From: Azonexaceae bacterium s22
GTDB lineage: Bacteria > Pseudomonadota > Gammaproteobacteria > Burkholderiales > Rhodocyclaceae
Reading direction: 5' to 3'
Assembly: GCA_016617495.1 (NCBI GenBank)
Contig: WYCU01000003.1
Coordinates: 62,001 to 126,000, forward strand
Length of the DNA: 64,000 nucleotides
Shown: positions 9,301 to 18,207 of the stretch, piece after piece
How positions within the stretch are numbered: the first letter of the stretch is position 1
Layout of the letters: each line of letters opens with the position of its first letter
Notes under the pieces: generated by a model
Told to the model about the DNA's origin: nothing
Database searches by the model: none
The model's input: only the letters and a program-made list of their open reading frames with translations
Position numbers and translations under genes: made by a program

Positions 9301-10502
9301 CAGTGGTATTCCAGCCCCATGGCTTCACGGACGTCGCGCATGGTTTCGCGCGCCAGTTCACGGGCCTTTTCGCAGCCGTCGGCAATGATGTTCTTGACCA
9401 GCACCGGGTCGTCCAGATACATCTGCGCGCGCTCGCGCATCGGCGCCTGTTCCTTGAGAATCCCGGCGATCACCGGCTGCTTGCAATCGATGCAACCGAT
9501 CCCGGCAGACTTGCAGCCCTGCTGCACCCAAGCCTTGGTCGCCTCGTCGGAATAGACCTGATGCAACTGCCACACCGGGCAACGCGCCGGATCGCCCGGA
9601 TCGGTACGACGCACCCGATTGGTATCGGTCGGCATGCTCTTGATCTTCTTGGCCACCGACTCTTCCGATTCACGCATGGTGATCGTGTTGTGGTAGGACT
9701 TGGACATCTTCTGACCATCCAGCCCCGGCATCTTGGAAGCCTCGGTCAGCAGGTAGCCCGGCTCAACGAGGATCATCTTGCCGGTGCCTTCGAGGTAGCC
9801 AAACAGACGCTCGCGGTCGACCGCCGAAAGATGCTGGATTTCGTTGAGCACGGCCTTGGCCTGCTCGACGGCTTCCTTGTCGCCATTCTGCTGGAAGCGG
9901 GTGCGCAGCTCCTCATAAAGGCGCGCCTTCTTGCTGCCCAGCTTCTTGACGGCCTCGCGCGCCTTGTCCTCGAAGCCCGGTTCGCGGCCGTACATGTGAT
10001 TGAACCGACGCGCCAGCTCGCGGGTAAATTCGACGTGCGGAATCTGGTCTTCGCCCACCGGCACCTTGTCGGCACGGTAGATCAGGATGTCGGCGCTCAT
10101 CAGCAGCGGATAGCCAAGGAAGCCATAGGTCGTCAGATCCTTGCCTGCCAGCTTTTCCTGCTGATCCTTGTAGGTCGGCACGCGCTCCAGCCAGCCGAGC
10201 GGCGTCATCATCGACATCAGCAAATGCAATTCGGCGTGCTCCGGCACCTTGGACTGAATGAACAGCGTGGCCAGATTGGGATCGACACCGGCCGCCAGCC
10301 AGTCGATCACCATGTCCATCGCCGCCTTTTCAATCCCCTGCGGATTGTCATACTGCGTAGTCAGGGCATGCCAGTCGGCGACGAAGAAAAGGCAGGGATA
10401 CTCGTTCTGGAGTTTCACCCAGTTCTTGAGAACGCCATGGTAATGGCCAAGATGCAGCGAGCCCGTGGGGCGCATGCCGGAGAGAACACGTTCAGCGTAC
10501 AT
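9300..10502 (-). CDS. trpS: Tryptophanyl-tRNA synthetase
   Basis: TrpRS charges tRNA-Trp. The class I signatures are present: GMRPTGSLHLGHYHG (HIGH) near residue 9 and GQKMSKSYHN (KMSKS) in the second half. At 400 aa it is of the long betaproteobacterial type. The start MYAERVLSGMRPTG at 10502 fits the family; the longer open frame upstream runs into the M50 gene. The bases TCGCGGTCGAC at 9811-9821 resemble the dispersed motif but encode a conserved segment, so I do not count them. Confidence 0.97.
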   Translation of the reverse strand: MYAERVLSGMRPTGSLHLGHYHGVLKNWVKLQNEYPCLFFVADWHALTTQYDNPQGIEKAAMDMVIDWLAAGVDPNLATLFIQSKVPEHAELHLLMSMMTPLGWLERVPTYKDQQEKLAGKDLTTYGFLGYPLLMSADILIYRADKVPVGEDQIPHVEFTRELARRFNHMYGREPGFEDKAREAVKKLGSKKARLYEELRTRFQQNGDKEAVEQAKAVLNEIQHLSAVDRERLFGYLEGTGKMILVEPGYLLTEASKMPGLDGQKMSKSYHNTITMRESEESVAKKIKSMPTDTNRVRRTDPGDPARCPVWQLHQVYSDEATKAWVQQGCKSAGIGCIDCKQPVIAGILKEQAPMRERAQMYLDDPVLVKNIIADGCEKARELARETMRDVREAMGLEYH

Positions 10503-10509
10503 AGATCGT

Positions 10510-11166
10510 TCAGTAGAGACCGAAAATGGATTCGATAGCCTGCTTGGTTCCGGAAACCAGGGGGTCCATGATGGCACCAAGCACGCCGGTAAAAAGCAGG
10601 AGCAACAGGATCGGGAAACCCCAACGCTCCAGCTGGGCAAAACGCACGGCCAGCCGATACGGCAGCAGGCTGACGGCAATCCGCCCGCCATCGAGCGGCG
10701 GCAGGGGCAATAAATTCAGGACCATGAGCACGACATTGATCTGGATGCCCATCTCGGCCATGCGCGCCAGCGGAACGCTGAAAAACTGCGGCAACAGCCA
10801 CGACAGCTTGAACAGCATGGCCCAGAGCACCGCCATCAGGAGATTGGCGCCGGGACCGGCGGCGGCGACCCAGAACATGTCCTGCTTCGGGCGGCGCAAG
10901 CGGTTGAAATCCACCGGCACCGGCTTGGCGTAACCGAAAAGGAAATTGCCCCCGGAAAAGAACAGGATGCCCAGCGGCATGAGAATGGTGCCGACCGGAT
11001 CGATATGACGCAGCGGATTGAGGCTGATGCGGCCCATTTGCCAGGCCGTCGGATCGCCGAAATAGCGCGCCACATAGCCGTGCGCTGCCTCGTGCAGGGT
11101 AATGGCAAAAAGCACCGGCAGCGCAAGAATGGCAACCGTCTGAACGATGGCATTGATATCCAGCAT
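10510..11166 (-). CDS. Site-2-protease-family (M50) membrane metalloprotease
   Basis: A 218-aa multi-pass membrane protein with the zinc motif HEAAHG (HExxH) near residue 24 in the first helix and the second metal-site motif NLLPLPPLDGGRI near residue 160, as in compact S2P homologues such as the B. subtilis YwhC group. Several further hydrophobic helices are visible (FWVAAAGPGANLLMAVLWAMLF; FPILLLLLFTGVLGAI). No PDZ domain is present, so it is not RseP. The substrate is unknown. It starts 5 bases from the yciO stop and ends just before trpS. Confidence 0.87.
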   Translation of the reverse strand: MLDINAIVQTVAILALPVLFAITLHEAAHGYVARYFGDPTAWQMGRISLNPLRHIDPVGTILMPLGILFFSGGNFLFGYAKPVPVDFNRLRRPKQDMFWVAAAGPGANLLMAVLWAMLFKLSWLLPQFFSVPLARMAEMGIQINVVLMVLNLLPLPPLDGGRIAVSLLPYRLAVRFAQLERWGFPILLLLLFTGVLGAIMDPLVSGTKQAIESIFGLY

Positions 11167-11170
11167 GCGC

Positions 11171-11797
11171 TTAATCCAGCCCGAACGGCGCCAGCGAACC
11201 GCGCCCGGCGCGCACGAGTTCCGGTGCTGCACCGGTCAGATCAATGATGGTGGTGGGCTCGGTGCCGCAATGGCCGGCATCGAGAATCAACTCCAGATGA
11301 TCGTCAAGGCGATCCTGAATTTCCCAGCCCTCGGTAAGCGGGCTTTCGTCACCCGGCAACTGGAGCGTGGTGGTCAGCAAAGGCTCGTTCAGCTCCTCAA
11401 GCAAGGCCAGGGCGACCGGATGGTCGGGCACGCGCAGGCCGATGGTCTTGCGTTTCGGGTGCAACACGCGACGCGGCAACTCTTTGGTTCCTTCGAGAAT
11501 GAAGGTGTAACTCCCCGGCGTCGAGGCTTTGAGCAGGCGGTACTGGGCGTTGTCGACACGCGCATACTGGGCAATCTCGGAGAGATCACGCACCATCAGC
11601 GTCAGGTGATGGCGCTCGTCCATCTGGCGAATCTGGCGAATGCGATCCATCGCCGTTTTGTCGCCCAAGTGGCAACCCAGCGCATAACAGGAATCGGTCG
11701 GCAAGGCGACAACTGCGCCTTCGCGAATGAATTCCGCCGCCTGAACGAGCAAGCGTTGCTGCGGCGAATCCGGATGAATATGTACGATGCGTGCCAT
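11171..11797 (-). CDS. yciO: YciO/Sua5/YrdC-family protein
   Basis: A 208-aa protein of the Sua5/YrdC fold, which makes threonylcarbamoyl-AMP for tRNA t6A37 modification. The N-terminal VVALPTDSCYALGCHLGDK and HLTLMVRDLSEIAQYA are typical of the YciO branch rather than of TsaC/Sua5 proper, so the exact reaction is less certain. It sits between the PHP phosphatase gene (4-base gap) and the M50 protease; yciV-yciO pairing near trp genes is also seen in enterobacteria. Confidence 0.85.
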   Translation of the reverse strand: MARIVHIHPDSPQQRLLVQAAEFIREGAVVALPTDSCYALGCHLGDKTAMDRIRQIRQMDERHHLTLMVRDLSEIAQYARVDNAQYRLLKASTPGSYTFILEGTKELPRRVLHPKRKTIGLRVPDHPVALALLEELNEPLLTTTLQLPGDESPLTEGWEIQDRLDDHLELILDAGHCGTEPTTIIDLTGAAPELVRAGRGSLAPFGLD

Positions 11798-11801
11798 GGA
11801 C

Positions 11802-12641
11802 TCAGCAGATCAGGCGCCAGACCGGCTTGAGGTCTTCCGGCAATTGAGGGAGCTTGCCCAGATCAACATAGCTCTCCTGAGGGCCATGGAAATCCGAACC
11901 GCGTGAAGCGTGGAACCCGTAATGCCGCGCCAGGCGGGCGAAATGCATCACATGATCCTGCGAATGACTGCCGCAGGTCACCTCGATGGCACGGCCGCCG
12001 AGGTCTTTGAAATCGTCCAGAAAGCGCCGCATTTCGGCGCCGGAAAACTTGTAGCGTCCGGGATGGGCCACGACGGCCACACCACCGGCGCCGTGAATCC
12101 AGTTCACGGCTTCTTCCAGCGTGGCCCAGCGGTGATCGACATAGCCCGGCTTGCCCGGCGTCAGATAATGCTGGAACACGCCCGGCACATCGCGTGCGAT
12201 GCCGATGGACACCAGATAACGGGCGAAATGGGCGCGTGAAATCAGGCCGGGGTTGGTCACGAAACACAAAGCCCCTTCATAAACCCCAGGAATGCCGATA
12301 GCCGCCAGGGCCTCCCCCATCCGTTGGGCGCGCTCGATACGCCCTTCACGCAAGGCGTTCAGCCCACCGGAAAGCGTGGCATCGTCGGCGTTGAAACCCA
12401 GGCCGACGATATGAATGGGAATGCCCTTCCATTCGATGGAAATTTCAACACCATTGACGAAGGCCATGCCTGCAGCCTCTGCCGCCTCGCGCGCTTCGCC
12501 CAGCCCCCCGATGTCATCGTGATCCGTCAGCGCCCAGAGATCGACGCCATTTCCGGCCGCCCGCGCGGCCACCACGCCCGGAGGCAGCAGGCCGTCTGAA
12601 ACTGCAGAATGGCAATGAAAGTCGAAATTGGCTGGGGTCAC
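11802..12641 (-). CDS. PHP-domain phosphatase/exonuclease (YciV / RNase AM type)
   Basis: Members of this PHP group act as 3',5'-nucleoside-bisphosphate phosphatase and 5'-3' exoribonuclease (E. coli RNase AM, formerly YciV). The four metal-binding PHP motifs are visible: FHCHSAVSDG at the start, ALTDHDDIGG, VVAHPGRY and the C-terminal SRGSDFHGP. I chose the GTG at 12641 (VTPANFDFHCHS), which gives about 279 aa; the longer frame would run into the gcv promoter. It is divergent from the gcv operon. Confidence 0.82.
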   Translation of the reverse strand: MTPANFDFHCHSAVSDGLLPPGVVAARAAGNGVDLWALTDHDDIGGLGEAREAAEAAGMAFVNGVEISIEWKGIPIHIVGLGFNADDATLSGGLNALREGRIERAQRMGEALAAIGIPGVYEGALCFVTNPGLISRAHFARYLVSIGIARDVPGVFQHYLTPGKPGYVDHRWATLEEAVNWIHGAGGVAVVAHPGRYKFSGAEMRRFLDDFKDLGGRAIEVTCGSHSQDHVMHFARLARHYGFHASRGSDFHGPQESYVDLGKLPQLPEDLKPVWRLIC

Positions 12642-12717
12642 GATGGCGCTGGTATGGCAAACCGTTATTTTATCACGAAGGCACAGGGGCTCAGACGCCC
12701 TTGTGCATCGCACCATG

Positions 12718-12746
12718 TTGATTAGATACCCTCATCCCGTTATAGT
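12718..12746 (+). promoter_or_regulatory. Candidate sigma-70 promoter for the gcv operon
   Basis: TTGATT (12718-12723) and TATAGT (12741-12746) are spaced by 17 bases, immediately upstream of the glycine riboswitch. Transcription would begin near 12753. Confidence 0.7.
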
Positions 12747-12754
12747 GCCCCTGT

Positions 12755-12935
12755 TCCGTGGGAGAGCACAGCCACCGCTGTCGCCGAAGGCGCAAACCCA
12801 CCCGAAAACGCTCAGGCAAAAGGACCGCGGAATCAATGGCTTGGCCATTGAAACTCTGGAGAGTGGTGAAGAGTTACGACTCGACACCCACCGATGGGGC
12901 AAATCTCTCAGGTATCAAGGACAGAGGGGTGAAAC
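12755..12935 (+). promoter_or_regulatory. Tandem glycine riboswitch
   Basis: Two glycine-aptamer signatures lie in series: GTGGGAGAG ... GCCGAAGGCGCAAA ... CGCTCAGGCAAAAGGACCG (first) and CTCTGGAGAG ... ACCGATGGGGCAAA ... TCTCTCAGGTATCAAGGACAG (second). Position ahead of gcvT and the order promoter-aptamers-terminator are those expected of glycine-activated control of glycine cleavage. No gene lies in the 370 bases between 12641 and 13012 apart from these regulatory elements. Confidence 0.93.
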
Positions 12936-12967
12936 GCAAGAACTTGCTCTTTCGTTTCACCCCTTTT
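12925..12967 (+). terminator. Riboswitch expression-platform terminator
   Basis: AGGGGTGAAACG (12925-12936) pairs perfectly over 12 bases with CGTTTCACCCCT (12953-12964) and is followed by TTTT. The 5' arm overlaps the 3' end of the second aptamer, so glycine binding could block this hairpin and let transcription reach gcvT. Confidence 0.85.
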
Positions 12968-13011
12968 CCGTTTCCAGAATCGGCTTTAAATTTAAGCCAT
13001 AAAGGATTGAT

Positions 13012-14103
13012 ATGCTGAAGAAAACGGTTTTGAATGCCGCCCATCGTGCACTCAACGCCCGGATGGTGGATTTCGGCGGCTGGGACATGCCGGTCAACTA
13101 CGGCTCCCAGATCGAAGAACACCACGCCGTCCGCAACGATTGCGGCATGTTCGATGTTTCGCACATGTGCCCGGTCGATTTGCTTGGCGCCGATTGCCGC
13201 CCCTTCCTCGCCCGCCTCGTCGCCAACGATGTCGCCAAACTGACTACCCCCGGCAAGGCGCTTTATGCCGCCATGCTCAACGATGCCGGCGGTGTGATCG
13301 ACGATCTCATCATTTACTTCCTCACCGACACGCGCTTTCGCCTCGTGGTCAATGCCGGCACGGCCGAGAAGGATCTCGCCTGGATGCAGGCCAAGGCCGC
13401 CGAATGGCAGATGGATGTGCGCATCACGCAGCGCCGCGACGGCGACAGGGCGCTCGGCATCATTGCCGTGCAAGGCCCGAACGCCCGTGCCAAGGTCTGG
13501 CAGGTGCTGCCCCAGGCCAAGGCGGCGATTGCCGATCTGAAACCCTTCTTCGCTGCAGAAGTCGATCAATATTTCATCGCCAGCACCGGCTACACCGGCG
13601 AAGACGGGTACGAGATCATGCTCCCCGCCGACGAAGCGGAAGCCCTGTGGAACCAGCTGAAGGCTGCCGGCGTCGCCCCCTGCGGACTCGGCGCGCGCGA
13701 CACCTTGCGCCTCGAAGCCGGCATGAATCTTTACGGCCAGGACATGGACGAAACCGTGTCTCCGCTCGATGCCGGGCTGGCCTGGACCGTCGCCATGAAG
13801 GACGAGCGCGCCTTTGTCGGCCGCGCCGCGCTGGCCGCTCAGGGTCAGCAAAAGCAGTTCCTCGGGCTGATCCTGCTCGACAAGGGTGTGCTGCGCGGCC
13901 ATCAGAAAGTCGTTACAGCACAAGGCGATGGCGAAATTACCTCAGGTTCTTTCTCACCGACGCTCCAGCAGTCCATCGCCCTGGCCCGCCTGCCGATGGG
14001 TGTGCAAATCGGCGATGAAGTACAGGTCGACATCCGCGGCAAGCTGCTCAAGGCCAAAGTCACCAAACCCGTTTTTGCCCGTCACGGCAAAGCCGTTCAA
14101 TAA
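13012..14103 (+). CDS. gcvT: Glycine cleavage system T-protein (aminomethyltransferase)
   Basis: GcvT transfers the aminomethyl carbon from the lipoyl arm of GcvH to tetrahydrofolate, releasing ammonia. The 363-aa protein starts [33 protein letters not shown], contains FDVSHM and [11 protein letters not shown], and ends with the C-terminal barrel ([10 protein letters not shown]-like [17 protein letters not shown]). A Shine-Dalgarno (AAAGGA) precedes the ATG. It is the first gene after the glycine riboswitch and is followed 21 bases later by gcvH. Confidence 0.97.
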   Translation: MLKKTVLNAAHRALNARMVDFGGWDMPVNYGSQIEEHHAVRNDCGMFDVSHMCPVDLLGADCRPFLARLVANDVAKLTTPGKALYAAMLNDAGGVIDDLIIYFLTDTRFRLVVNAGTAEKDLAWMQAKAAEWQMDVRITQRRDGDRALGIIAVQGPNARAKVWQVLPQAKAAIADLKPFFAAEVDQYFIASTGYTGEDGYEIMLPADEAEALWNQLKAAGVAPCGLGARDTLRLEAGMNLYGQDMDETVSPLDAGLAWTVAMKDERAFVGRAALAAQGQQKQFLGLILLDKGVLRGHQKVVTAQGDGEITSGSFSPTLQQSIALARLPMGVQIGDEVQVDIRGKLLKAKVTKPVFARHGKAVQ

Positions 14104-14124
14104 ATACCCCAACAGGAGAAAACC

Positions 14125-14511
14125 ATGTCCAACGTACCGTCCAACCTCAAATACGCCGCTTCCCACGAATGGGTTCTGACCAATGCCGACGGCACGGTCA
14201 CCATCGGCATCACCGATCATGCCCAGGAAGCGCTGGGCGATCTGGTCTTCGTCGAACTCCCGGAAGTCGGCGCCCATTACGGCAAGGACAAGGAAATCGC
14301 CGTGGTCGAATCGGTCAAGGCCGCTGCCGACGTGTACGCCCCCATCGCCGGCACCGTGACGGAAGTGAATCAAGCGGCTGCCGATGCTCCGGAATCCGTG
14401 AATCAGGATGCTTACGCCGCATGGCTGTTCAAACTGAAGCCGGACAATATGGCCGACGTCGATGCCCTGCTCGACGCCGCCGGCTACCAGGCCGTTGCCG
14501 ACGCGGCCTGA
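14125..14511 (+). CDS. gcvH: Glycine cleavage system H-protein
   Basis: GcvH carries the lipoyl arm that shuttles the aminomethyl group between GcvP, GcvT and the dihydrolipoamide dehydrogenase. The 128-aa product has the usual length; the lipoylated Lys is K65 in [15 protein letters not shown]. An AGGAG site lies ahead of the ATG. A terminator-like hairpin follows before gcvP. Confidence 0.98.
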   Translation: MSNVPSNLKYAASHEWVLTNADGTVTIGITDHAQEALGDLVFVELPEVGAHYGKDKEIAVVESVKAAADVYAPIAGTVTEVNQAAADAPESVNQDAYAAWLFKLKPDNMADVDALLDAAGYQAVADAA

Positions 14512-14533
14512 GCCGTTTCTGATTTTTGCCCCA

Positions 14534-14568
14534 AAAAACCGGTCGACCGCGACAAACGGCCGGTTTTT
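14534..14568 (+). terminator. Terminator-like hairpin between gcvH and gcvP
   Basis: AAAAACCGG (14534-14542) pairs with CCGGTTTTT (14560-14568), followed by GTTTT. The loop is almost entirely a copy of the dispersed motif. Placed inside the gcv operon it could reduce read-through into gcvP. Confidence 0.65.
14542..14555 (+). repeat. Dispersed motif copy 4 (loop of gcvH-gcvP hairpin)
   Basis: GTCGACCGCGACAA preceded by TTTTTGCCCCAAAAAACCG (from 14522). It forms the loop of the terminator-like hairpin. Confidence 0.88.
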
Positions 14569-14591
14569 GTTTTAGCGAGATCGAACCCGAC

Positions 14592-17510
14592 ATGACCACG
14601 CTCCCCCAGACCGCGCCCCTGACCGCCCTTGAACAGCACGACGAGTTCATCGGCCGCCACATCGGCCCCTGCGCCAGCGAAATGACTGCCATGCTGGCGG
14701 CCATCGGCGCCGACAGCCTTGACCAACTGATCGACCAGACCGTCCCGGCCGCCATCCGCCTGCCGGCCGACTTGCCGCTCGCCGCGCCGAAGCGCGAACA
14801 TGAAGCGCTTGCCGACCTCAAAGCCATCGCCAGCAAGAACGTCGTAGCCAAATCCTGCATCGGCATGGGTTACTACGACACGCTGACGCCCAAGGTGATC
14901 CTGCGCAACGTCATGGAGAACCCCGGCTGGTACACCGCCTACACGCCCTATCAGGCAGAAATCGCCCAGGGCCGCCTGGAAGCCTTGATGAATTTCCAGC
15001 AGATGGTGGTCGACCTGACCGGCCTGGAAATCGCCAACGCCTCCCTGCTCGACGAAGCGACCGCCGCCGCCGAGGCCATGACCATGGCCCGCCGCGTTTC
15101 CAAATCCAAATCCAACCGCTTCCTTGTCGATGCCAATTGCTTCCCGCAGACTATCGACGTGGTAAAGACCCGTGCGGCCTATTTCGGTTTCGAACTGGAG
15201 ATTGTCGCGGTCAACCCCGAAAATGAGCCCGAAATCGAGGCCGGCGACTATTTCGGCGCCCTCCTCCAATACCCCGGTGACAACGGTGAAGTGCGTGACC
15301 TCAGCTACATCATCCAGGGCCTCAAGAGCAAAGGCGCCACCGTCGCCGTCGCCACGGACCTGATGGCCCTCGTGCTGCTCAAGTCGCCGGGCGCCATGGG
15401 CGCCGACATCGCCCTCGGTTCCAGCCAGCGCTTTGGCATTCCGATGGGCTTCGGCGGTCCGCACGCCGCCTTCTTCGCTACCCGCGAAGCCAATGTCCGC
15501 GCCATGCCGGGGCGCATCATCGGCGTTTCCAAGGATGCCCGCGGCAAGACCGCCTTCCGCATGACGCTGCAAACGCGCGAACAGCACATCCGCCGCGAGA
15601 AGGCCAATTCCAACATCTGTACCTCGCAGGTGCTGCTGGCCAACATGGCCGGGATGTACGCGGTCTACCACGGATCGGAAGGCCTCAAGACCATCGCCGC
15701 GCGCATTCACCGCCTGACCGCAATCCTCGCCGAAGGGCTCAAGCGTGCCGGCATCCAGGTCTGCAACCGCTATTTCTTCGACACCATCCAGATCGATCTG
15801 GGCGCCCGCGCCGAATCGGTCTATCGCGAAGCGCTGGCCGCCGGCTACAACCTGCGCCGCGCCGCTGCCGGCATTCTCGGCATCGCCTTCGACGAAACCA
15901 CCACGCGTCATGATGTGGCCACGTTGTTCCGCCTCATCGCCCAGGTCAGCACGCTGGACATGGATGCCATCGACGCGCAGGTCGCCGCCGCCGATCCGGA
16001 CATCCCCGCCGCCTTGTTCCGCACCGACCCCGTGCTCGCCCACCCGGTATTCAACACGCACCATACCGAACACGAGATGCTGCGCTACCTCAAGTCGTTG
16101 CAGAACAAGGATCTGGCGCTGGACCACTCGATGATTTCGCTCGGCTCCTGCACCATGAAGCTGAATGCCACCAGCGAGATGATCCCGGTCACCTGGCCGG
16201 AATTTGGCGGCATTCATCCTTTCGCCCCGCGCGAACAGGTCGAGGGCTACCACGAAATGATCGGCAGCCTCACGGAATGGCTGAAGATCGTCACCGGTTT
16301 CGACGCCATCTGCATGCAGCCCAACTCCGGCGCGCAGGGCGAATACGCCGGTCTGGTGGCCATTGCCCGCTACCACGCCAGCCGCGGCGAAGGGCACCGC
16401 AAGGTCTGCCTGATTCCCAAATCCGCCCACGGCACCAACCCGGCCACCGCGCAGATGTGCGGCATGTCGGTCGTGGTGGTCGATTGCGATGAAAACGGCA
16501 ACGTCGATGTCGCCGACCTCAAGGCCAAGGCCGAAGCACACAAGGACGATCTGGCCTGCCTGATGCTCACCTACCCCTCCACGCACGGCGTGTTCGAGGA
16601 AGCGGTGCGCGACATCTGCGCCATCGTTCATGCCAACGGCGGCCAGGTGTACATGGATGGCGCCAACCTCAACGCCCAGGTCGGCCTGACTTCGCCCGGC
16701 TTCATCGGTGCCGACGTCAGCCACATGAACCTGCACAAGACCTTCGCCATTCCGCATGGCGGCGGCGGACCGGGCATGGGCCCGATCGGCCTCAAGGCGC
16801 ATCTCGCCCCCTTCATGGCCGACCACGCGGTTGCCGCCACGGGTGACGAGCATCGCCCGAACAAGGGCCAGGGGGCCGTTTCCGCTGCGCAGTTCGGTTC
16901 CGCGTCGATCCTGCCGATTTCCTGGATGTACCTCGCCATGCTCGGCGGCGAAGGCGTCAAGAAGGCCACGCAAGTCGCCATCCTCAACGCCAACTACGTC
17001 GCAACCAAGCTCAAGGATCACTACCCGGTGCTTTACGTGGGTACGAACGGCCGCGTGGCGCACGAGTGCATCCTCGACATCCGCCCGATCAAGGCCGCCA
17101 CCGGCATCGCCGAAATCGACATCGCCAAGCGTTTGATGGACTATGGTTTCCACGCGCCGACCGTGTCCTTCCCGGTGGCCGGCACCATCATGGTCGAGCC
17201 GACCGAATCGGAATCCAAGGCCGAGCTGGATCGCTTCATCGCTGCGATGATCGCCATCCGCGAAGAAATCCGCCGCATCGAAAGCGGCGCGCTGCCTGCC
17301 GACAACAACCCGCTCAAGCATGCCCCGCATTCGCAGGCGGATGTCATCGAAGGCGAGTGGAACCGGCCTTACAGCCGCGAGGAAGCCGTCTTCCCGCTGC
17401 CCTGGGTCAAAGCCAACAAGTTCTGGCCGAGCGTCAATCGCATCGACGATGTGTATGGCGACCGCAACCTGAACTGCGCCTGCCCGCCGATGGAAGCCTA
17501 CGCCGACTGA
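14592..17510 (+). CDS. gcvP: Glycine cleavage system P-protein (glycine decarboxylase)
   Basis: GcvP is the PLP enzyme that decarboxylates glycine and loads the aminomethyl group on GcvH. The 972-aa single-chain (fused alpha/beta) form is full length. The PLP Lys is about K716 in [19 protein letters not shown]; the N-terminal half has [19 protein letters not shown] start at [19 protein letters not shown] (14592), because the open frame upstream covers the hairpin and motif. The next gene overlaps its stop (ATGA). Confidence 0.97.
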   Translation: MTTLPQTAPLTALEQHDEFIGRHIGPCASEMTAMLAAIGADSLDQLIDQTVPAAIRLPADLPLAAPKREHEALADLKAIASKNVVAKSCIGMGYYDTLTPKVILRNVMENPGWYTAYTPYQAEIAQGRLEALMNFQQMVVDLTGLEIANASLLDEATAAAEAMTMARRVSKSKSNRFLVDANCFPQTIDVVKTRAAYFGFELEIVAVNPENEPEIEAGDYFGALLQYPGDNGEVRDLSYIIQGLKSKGATVAVATDLMALVLLKSPGAMGADIALGSSQRFGIPMGFGGPHAAFFATREANVRAMPGRIIGVSKDARGKTAFRMTLQTREQHIRREKANSNICTSQVLLANMAGMYAVYHGSEGLKTIAARIHRLTAILAEGLKRAGIQVCNRYFFDTIQIDLGARAESVYREALAAGYNLRRAAAGILGIAFDETTTRHDVATLFRLIAQVSTLDMDAIDAQVAAADPDIPAALFRTDPVLAHPVFNTHHTEHEMLRYLKSLQNKDLALDHSMISLGSCTMKLNATSEMIPVTWPEFGGIHPFAPREQVEGYHEMIGSLTEWLKIVTGFDAICMQPNSGAQGEYAGLVAIARYHASRGEGHRKVCLIPKSAHGTNPATAQMCGMSVVVVDCDENGNVDVADLKAKAEAHKDDLACLMLTYPSTHGVFEEAVRDICAIVHANGGQVYMDGANLNAQVGLTSPGFIGADVSHMNLHKTFAIPHGGGGPGMGPIGLKAHLAPFMADHAVAATGDEHRPNKGQGAVSAAQFGSASILPISWMYLAMLGGEGVKKATQVAILNANYVATKLKDHYPVLYVGTNGRVAHECILDIRPIKAATGIAEIDIAKRLMDYGFHAPTVSFPVAGTIMVEPTESESKAELDRFIAAMIAIREEIRRIESGALPADNNPLKHAPHSQADVIEGEWNRPYSREEAVFPLPWVKANKFWPSVNRIDDVYGDRNLNCACPPMEAYAD

Positions 17511-18052
17511 TGGCTGATTTTTCAGCCATCGCCAAGTGGCCCAATGTCCCCGCCTGTTACGAGTGGCTTTCGCTCGACCGGCGCGGGGACTGGCGGCTGC
17601 AAGGCGAACGCGTCACGCACCGCGGCCTGATCGACTTCCTGAACAGGCAATACGCTTCGGATGAATCCGGCCGCTGGTTCGTGCAAAACGGGCCACAGCG
17701 CGTCTATGTCGACCTGGCCTGCACGCCCTGGATTTACCGGCGCGAAGGCGATGCCTTCATCAGCCACACCGGGCAGCCTGCTGGCGAAATCAAGCGGTTT
17801 TATCTCGATGCCGAAGGCAACCTGCTGATCGATGCGCAACTGGGCATCGGTCTGCTCGACGACCGCGACCTCGCGGCATTTCTCGCCGAGTGTCGCGATG
17901 CTGATGGCGGGATCGCCGAAGAAGCGGCCTTTCTGGCATTGATGTCCGGCGCCGATAGCGGCCTCCAATGGCAGCGTCACCGCCTCTGCCCCCTGACGGC
18001 GACGGCTGCGGCGGCCCTGCCCTTCGTCGAACGCCAGCCCCGCCCGGATTAG
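17510..18052 (+). CDS. Uncharacterised 180-aa protein coupled to gcvP
   Basis: I do not recognise a characterised function. The product is soluble, with no signal peptide or membrane segment, and begins [20 protein letters not shown]; it has many Trp and Asp/Arg residues and a blocky middle (GRWFVQNGPQRVYVDLACTPWIYRRE). It looks like one of the conserved betaproteobacterial families of unknown function. Its ATG overlaps the gcvP stop, so it should be made together with glycine decarboxylase. A bidirectional terminator follows about 70 bases later. Confidence 0.8.
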   Translation: MADFSAIAKWPNVPACYEWLSLDRRGDWRLQGERVTHRGLIDFLNRQYASDESGRWFVQNGPQRVYVDLACTPWIYRREGDAFISHTGQPAGEIKRFYLDAEGNLLIDAQLGIGLLDDRDLAAFLAECRDADGGIAEEAAFLALMSGADSGLQWQRHRLCPLTATAAAALPFVERQPRPD

Positions 18053-18116
18053 GCCTGGGGCGCGATCACCGTTAGCGACGAACTGCAGGCGAGTTCGGAA
18101 ACACCTGGAACTCCGC

Positions 18117-18149
18117 AAAAAGGGCCAAAGCATTTTGGCCCTTTTTTTC
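18117..18149. terminator. Bidirectional terminator between gcvP-linked gene and GGDEF/EAL gene
   Basis: AGGGCCAAA and TTTGGCCCT flank a short loop, with T7 on the plus side and T5 on the minus side. It serves two convergent transcription units. The dispersed motif starts three bases after it. Confidence 0.85.
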
Positions 18150-18151
18150 GT

Positions 18152-18166
18152 GTCGACCGCGACAAT
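18152..18166 (+). repeat. Dispersed motif copy 5 (after terminator)
   Basis: GTCGACCGCGACAAT directly after the terminator T-tract (GGCCCTTTTTTTCGT). It lies between genes. Confidence 0.88.
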
Positions 18167-18207
18167 CCTCGCCTGAGCCCCAACTGCGGGCCAGACACCC
18201 GCCCAAA

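Noticed and set aside
9811-9821. TCGCGGTCGAC in trpS as a further dispersed-motif copy
   Set aside because: It lacks the flanking bases and the T/A tract and encodes a conserved TrpS segment.
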